DNA of 64,000 nt from Bursaphelenchus xylophilus (taxonomy: Eukaryota > Nematoda > Chromadorea > Rhabditida > Aphelenchoididae): contig CAJFCV020000003.1 of the NCBI GenBank assembly GCA_904066235.2, positions 6,572,001 through 6,636,000 of the forward strand. Reading direction: 5' to 3'. The position numbers and the translations under genes are program-made. The notes under the pieces were generated by a model. It saw nothing but the letters and a program-made list of their open reading frames with translations, was not told the DNA's origin and ran no database searches. This document shows positions 58,512-64,000 of this stretch, piece after piece (within the stretch, counting starts at the first letter, position 1; every line of letters starts with the position of its first letter).

Positions 58512-60654
58512 GCCAAACGTGGTGGATGACGTTGGTCTCGCTCTAGATGCCCGCCCTGTATCCATGGTATGCCCGTGGAGGTCGCTGGAAGGCAGGCCGG
58601 CCAACGCGAACACCACCACCACTCTTCACAGTTTTGGTGAAACCTTGATTGGGTCTGATGTGGTCCAAAATGGTATCATAGACTGCACCCAAATTGCCAA
58701 AAAAGAGTTTTAAAATTAGACCGGATTCAAGCAGACTAGGTCCCAATTCTCAAAAGATGTACGGAAGTTGTGTGGGATCCCGTCCTGACGAGAGAAGGCA
58801 GATAAACCCCGGACAAAAGAAGTCGCGATGTAAAGATGTAATACCCGCACTGCGTGGAATAGGCTGATGACACGCGAAACAAAGATCCGGTTGAGTCGAT
58901 TCAGACGGTCGTGGGGGATGTTGGGGCAAGCCAAACAAACCATTAAACACTCATCGCGAACTCGGCAGATGACCCTGTTGAACAAGGTCTAGCCGTTTGT
59001 TGTTGAACTCGAGAGAGCCGAAATAAAGCCCGTGGCAACACTGTCGAAGGAAAAGGGTAAAGACGACGAGATTGGTTGTGTGCCTTAGGCGATGGTGAAG
59101 GGAGGAGTGCGGTCTCACTCTAACCTTGCTAAACGCATCCAGTGGGGTCTGTATGGAGAAGAAATGGGGGCGGGACTTTTGCATTCCTTTCCCTTTCAAA
59201 CAAGAAAAGCGATTTTTCGAGATTCAGGAGCCAAAGACTCGGGCTCTCAAATTCAGATTTGCATGACTAATGCTCCTAATGTTCGGAAAGTCTGAGTTTA
59301 CTTACTATTATTAGCGGCTGCCTTCCCGTGACCTCTGAAGAGGGTATCAAGTTACATTGGCCTTACCTTGACCTCAATTTCTACCCAAGAACTCGAGGGC
59401 AGGAACAAAAAAAGGGAAACAGGTCACACCGACAGGATTGACGCTTTGCCGTGCTCCCACCAGAGGTGAATGTTGCACAATTTGGAGTACTCGAAGGGAA
59501 GCCTCAGCGTATTGTCCAGTCCAATTTGGCGGCCATGATTTTGCGTACATTAGATGACAGTTCGGCGGATTCGAGGCTTAATTGGCTTCATTTTTTGTTT
59601 TCTGGTTGGAACTTCCTTGAGAAAAGACGCTTCATTCGTTTTCTCTTCATAAGAGCTCGATTATGCGAAGAATGCGGCCCAAACCGCCGCCAGCTGAGAG
59701 AGGCAAATAAGGTGATGATGTTATATTAAGAGCCCTGTTTGCATCCGTCCAGTAACGCCTTTATTAATCATAATTTGATTATGGATTAATTAAGATGTCG
59801 TTTTGTGATATTTCGAAATGATTTGAGAAGTACCTCTAACATCTGCTGGTGATGGATGATGATATCTGGGAAGAGAGGGACAACAGCTCTCTTTATTTTT
59901 AAAAATTTTCATGGAATTCGGCTCTAGATTTTGGGATAATGGTAATTTGAAACGAGGAAGCCCAAAATGCAAATAAATAAAACATTACAAGTTGATTTCA
60001 GAGGAATTCTTTGAATATCAGATTCAAAAATAATTTGTTAAAGTGATACACAACGCATTAACGTACAACCTTTTGGTAAGCATGAACAGTTTATGTCCAA
60101 AATTCCTTCTCACGGGGTAAGAATAAATTTAGGAATCCATCTTAAATACGTAGATATTCGTAATAAACCCAAATATGTCATTGTTTGAGACCTCCAACTG
60201 AGAGATGTTTCCCACGGGATAGGGCTTCATAAAATGTTCTAAAAGGTTCATGCAACTTAAATAAAGGTGCTTTTATACATAAGAACTTGAAGAAGCAGAG
60301 AAAGAGCGACGATTTTCATAATTATCTTTCACCGAAACCCTATCAGTGTGTATCCCCAGTATTAGCAAATCGTTCCCTCCCGTATTTAAATACGTTTTCG
60401 TTTCCAAGAACCCTGAGATCTGGCATTAATCACGTGGGTTCAACTTTCCCACGGTATAACTATTGTCAACAAACTGTTTCCAACTGCAATATGAATAAAA
60501 ATAGATGAGTCAGGAGATCAAGTTTCCCATAGTAACACTTGTAGAGGCAAAAGAAGCAAAGAGGATTAAAAACGGGAAGATCAGGTTTGTTTATGTGCCA
60601 AATTCCGAACAAGAAATTCAGTTTTCAACATCATTTCAAAGAGAAAGAGTAAAA
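58512..60654. other. Intergenic, about 2.1 kb, probable shared promoter region
   Basis: The region lies between the start of the tyramine-type receptor (minus) and the small plus-strand gene at 60655. A 92-codon open frame at 59451-59729 begins at GTG and has ordinary codon use but no family match and no clear splice partner. No other feature is supported. Confidence 0.45.
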
Positions 60655-61378
60655 ATGAGTGTGTTCGTTCCTCCGGCTACCTACAGCGAGATTTCGGCCA
60701 GACGCAAACATTCTTCTGTCATCGTCAAATTCCGTGATGATTCGGATAACGGGAGTATTCAAGGTAAGATTAGCAATCATCAATGAAGCCTGTGGCTTTC
60801 AAGCTTGTTGAATCTCTTTGCATAACTAGGTCAGGATTTGATCGTCGATCGACTGATGTGTTTCTGGCTTATTGTTTTATTAGATTAGTGTGTTTCCCTG
60901 TGGATAATGTTCGCTTCGAACATAGTTAGGCAACCAGCAATGTCCGTCTATTCATTCTGCTTCTGAAACCAAATTTATCTAAACGGTCACCAATTACTGC
61001 AGAAAGGATGATACAATCAATGTCCTCTTATTTGATGAACGAGCATCGCTGGAGTCAGAATGCCCTCTCTCCATTGCGTAAGATTAGTTCGTATACATTG
61101 AGTGAGGGTCTCCTGTTCCTTCCTCCCCCCTCTCCAACCAATCTAACAGCCCAATCATTCCATTCCCCATCAACTCCGTCATCCAATCAATGGACTCTCC
61201 CGGTTCTTCAGACAAAGGGTAAGTTTAACAATAAGTCCATTACTTTATGCAACCTTTTTATTTTGACCCCTCACCTTATTGAATTATTTATGAACATTAG
61301 TTCCGTTATGACACAAAATTGTAAACCCTGTTAGGTGGTTTAGAAGTGGGATGCAAGGAAAGAGGAATAACCGAGTAG
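60655..61378 (+). CDS. Unrecognised small spliced gene
   Basis: I do not recognise the product. The first exon (60655-60763) encodes 'MSVFVPPATYSEISARRKHS' and on to 'RDDSDNGSIQ', ending in GTAAGA. The second (61003-61218, after TACTGCAG) stays open for 72 codons and joins in phase. It is rich in Ser, Pro and Thr ('LPPPSPTNLTAQSFHSPSTP'), suggesting a disordered protein. The third exon is uncertain: splicing at 61335 keeps the frame but stops after 14 codons at 61378. A different frame stays open from 61351 to 61569 with typical codon use, so the true 3' structure may differ. The frame is also open ~150 bases upstream of the ATG used. Confidence 0.4.
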
Positions 61379-61569
61379 CGGTCTCCTTTGTGCAGACTCC
61401 CTTACCAGTGTTATCTATACCTTTGCCTAATATTCTTGACTTGGCCAAACAATCAAAGCCGCGGAAATCTCACACAGCTATTCAAGCGTTGCTTTGGAGA
61501 ATAGTCGAAGGTAAGGTTGATGGGGTTTTACACTTACGAGGGCGGGAAGTTGCTCAGAATCTTGACTGA

Positions 61570-62621
61570 TAATTATCTTTTTAACGTACCGATAATTGTG
61601 GTCAGGGACAGTCTAGTGAACTCGGGAGAGGTTCGATGAGCGTCAACGATACCGTTGTATAAGTGATCGAGGTTGCTCATTCTGGAAATCATGGCGCTAC
61701 GACTTTTGGGGTCACGTTGAGTTGCCTTGATTTGTTTTTTTATACATGAGGGAGGCTAGGCTTACTTAGTTAGAAAAAATGATAAGATTGATTCCAAGAA
61801 TAATTTTATCACTTATTTCGATGTATTTTAGATGGATTGCTATATATCCAGCTAAAAACTTAGGGATCTTTGTTTTTTTAGCAAGTTCTGGTTGTTTCTA
61901 TGCTACAAGAACTCAGGCTCAAGAAAACTAGTAATAGCTAAAATTAGAGAAAGTGGTCGTATTGTGTCTCCACCAAGTCTGCGCCGAGCCTTCGCCGAAC
62001 GTCTGCCGAGCATTCATCAGCTTTCACAGGTTTCGTAATCACCTCTTACCACCTTTTATTGGCTGTCCTCCCGTCTTAGGCCTTGTATCGATCGATTTGA
62101 CCCAAACTGCCGGGCCATAAATTATGGACAGATTTCTGAAATCCTTGCAAATATCCGCAACATCCCCGTAATACGGTAAATTTTTTTTTGGATTTTCTTA
62201 CAAATACTCTGGGTTTTTTGGCGGTGCTGATTTTGAAAACGATGTCCATTCCTCATATTTTCTGTTTTCCTTAAATAGTACTGTAAATTCTAATTTGCCT
62301 GTTGCTTGTAAAACGCTTTCTTTAAAAAATCAAGAAATTAATACCTTACACTTCCTTTTAAGCCAAATTGTAACATTCATAAACACAAATGAATATTGTA
62401 TTCGAAATCGGCGCCCACGATTACCCTTAAATCCACTCTTTGGCAGCGGTCAATTATTGGCAGATTCCATTGTAGGCGTTTTCCTGGAATTTTTTCTAAA
62501 AATACTTGATGTAGAGGTTTTCGATGGCGCTGATATTGAAAGTGACGTCCATCTTTTCCCATAAAAGTGTAATTTTGAGAAATCAATGCAATTTGATAAT
62601 TTTAACTTTTGACTTGATATA
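61570..62621. repeat. Non-coding region with a diverged tandem-like repeat
   Basis: About 1 kb. Two stretches, near 62215-62260 (GGCGGTGCTGATTTTGAAAA, then CGATGTCCATTCCTC) and 62528-62560 (TGGCGCTGATATTGAAAGTG, then ACGTCCATCTTTTCC), are similar copies ~300 bases apart in direct orientation. Nothing else in this stretch was recognised. Confidence 0.4.
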
Positions 62622-63546
62622 CAGGGTGGGCCACTCGAAACTGACAAGTTTTTCCTTTGAATTTCTCCGCGGAGACTCCGCCGATTTTTCTAAAATTCAG
62701 ATTTTTCTGGAGCTGAGACCCGCCATTTTCAGTCGACTGAATTTCCAAAAAATATATTTTGAATTGACCTTTCCATGCCTTCTAAAGTTTTGAAAAATTA
62801 TTTGCAGGCCGAAACCGCTAAAACTTAGAAAATTTTTGGAATGATTTTGAAAAGTTGGTCATTTTTCCGAGTTATTTGGTGAAATTTTCTTTGTTTTACC
62901 TCAGATAGTTATCAAATATTGTTCCGAAAACAATTTTATTTAACAATCTGATTATTAATGCTTCTCTCCGAGTTATTATGCCCACCTCCTGTAACATCAC
63001 AAACTTGCAGTGCCTTTGAGAGTCATGCGGAGATAGAATTGCGTATCGTGGATATGGTTTGTAAAGTTAAAACTTCAATCAGGCCGGGTTCTGAGCTTCA
63101 AGATGCCCCAGGCCTGACTCGATAACCATTGACGTCGAATTTTTCAATCTTTTTGAAATCTTTTTTTTTGAATGTTCGTGCCCTAATGGTAATACAAACA
63201 ACCCTCTTGTGGCTTTCAACTTGCTTTAAACAAGTTTAAGGCGAGCACTAGCAACTTTCTACTCCACGATTTCCCCCAAAAAAAACCAAGAATTTTCCAA
63301 GTCCGAGAAAGTCAATTGAAAATCATTCCAAAAATTTTCTAAGCTTTAGCGGTTTCGGCCTGAAAATAATTTTTCAAAACTTTGAGAAGGCATGGGAAGG
63401 TCAATTTAAAATATGTTTTTTTGAAACTCAGTCGGTTGAAAATGGCGGGTCTCAGCTCCAGAAAAATCTGAATTTTAGAAAAATCAGCGGAGTCTCCGCG
63501 GAGAAATTCAAAGGAACAACTTGTCAGTTTCGAGTGGCCCACCCTG
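62622..63546. mobile_element. TA-flanked 925-bp element with ~230-bp inverted arms (Tc1/mariner-like)
   Basis: The left end TA-CAGGGTGGGCCACTCGAAAC (62622) is mirrored by GTTTCGAGTGGCCCACCCTG-TA (to 63546). The arms pair for ~230 bases with few mismatches; both contain TTTCTCCGCGGAGACTCCGC, TCTGGAGCTGAGACCCGCCA, and a GGCCGAAACCGCTAAA block. The centre (~62860-63310) is non-coding as far as I can see, so the element is probably non-autonomous. It shares the CAGGGTG end and similar 'CTCCGC...GGAGA' arm motifs with the element at 22520-23350. Confidence 0.85.
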
Positions 63547-63680
63547 TAGAAACATTGAATGTCAGGAAATCGGAATGGAAATCGCTACAACGTTATTAAA
63601 CATTAAAACCCATTCATCCAAAAAATATAAAAATCACGTAGAACTCACGTTTTTTCAAAGATATAGGGGCATTGATGATA

Positions 63681-63834
63681 GTCTGCCGGGAAAATAACGA
63701 GCACAATGTCGCTGCATCGATCTCGTTGCTAAAATGGCAAGCAATTTGCCGCTACACAATTCATTTTCGTGGCGGCGATGCGATTTTTGAATACGCAATT
63801 GTGGTCATTATTTTCCCGACAGACTAATATTAGC
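63681..63834. mobile_element. 154-bp palindromic repeat element (short MITE)
   Basis: The left end GTCTGCCGGGAAAATAACGA (63681) is mirrored at the right by TCATTATTTTCCCGACAGAC (to 63834), ~28 bases with a few mismatches. The interior has CGCTGCATCGATC and TGGCGGCGATGCGA blocks that also pair imperfectly. A related truncated copy lies at 33509-33597 on the other strand. No coding capacity. Confidence 0.7.
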
Positions 63835-64000
63835 AAGGATTTTAGAAATCTGCCCGTTGTGGACGGAAAAAATTATGTTTCTGTTTCCCCAATTGTTTTT
63901 TCTTCAACGGTCGGTCTCCGTAAAAGTAGAGCAAGCAAGAAGCACATATTTATTTATCTACCGTCACCTTTATGAGGTATTACATTCTTTTATTTATGTC

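Noticed and set aside
59451..59729. A 92-codon plus-strand frame with ordinary codon use
   Set aside because: It begins at GTG and has no signal, domain or supported splice partner. It remains possible as an exon but is not supported.

Overview
The window looks like nuclear DNA of a nematode. The genes are split by many short introns (33-60 nt) with GT...TTTTAG or TTTCAG borders, they are densely packed on both strands, and the gene set is typical of nematodes: a MOLO-1-like receptor modulator, SER-type amine receptors, FSN-1, a SMGL-2/DHX34 helicase, an ATF-7-like bZIP factor and a caenopore-type saposin. The species cannot be named from the sequence. All gene models were built by eye: splice sites were chosen to keep the reading frame and the protein-family pattern. 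For most models the exon lengths sum to whole codons. DMXL, DHX34 and the acyl-CoA reductase were checked less completely.

Layout. 0-8 kb, all plus strand: an arrestin-domain adaptor, mitochondrial ribosomal protein uL3m (MRPL3), the F-box/SPRY protein FSN-1 only 131 bp downstream with a splice-acceptor-like sequence directly at its ATG (a possible operon), and a short-chain dehydrogenase. 9.4-11.8 kb: a divergent peptide-type GPCR and, tail to tail 46 bp away, an unrecognised cysteine-rich type I membrane protein. 13.1-25.1 kb: the very large WD-repeat protein DMXL/rabconnectin-3 alpha (RBC-1), with transposon-like inserts in its long introns. 25.3-25.7 kb: a small secreted saposin-like protein. 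27.6-29.5 kb: a peptide GPCR. 30 kb (minus): V-ATPase proteolipid subunit c. 31.5-33.2 kb: an MFSD10-like transporter. 35.0-36.9 kb: a Tweety-family protein. 37.0-42.1 kb (minus): DHX34, with a MOLO-1-like gene nested on the opposite strand in one intron. 43-48 kb: an ATF-7-like bZIP gene with two candidate first exons. 50.9-53.1 kb: an amine GPCR (SER-5/5-HT6-like), tail to tail with a fatty acyl-CoA reductase. 55.6-58.5 kb (minus): a tyramine-type receptor (SER-2-like). 60.6-61.4 kb: an unrecognised small gene. 61.5-64 kb: repeats.

Functional themes. Many genes act at synapses or in signalling: FSN-1 (synapse ubiquitin ligase), RBC-1 (a V-ATPase regulator) with V-ATPase subunit c nearby, four GPCRs, a MOLO-1-like receptor modulator and Tweety. 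This is shared biology, not evidence of a joint operon or gene cluster.

The clearest signal not explained by genes is a set of short inverted-repeat elements, several flanked by TA dinucleotides as Tc1/mariner-type elements are. They sit mainly in the few long introns, and pieces of the same sequence recur up to about 60 kb apart. I found no CRISPR, phage or other new multi-gene system, and no convincing tRNA or rRNA gene.
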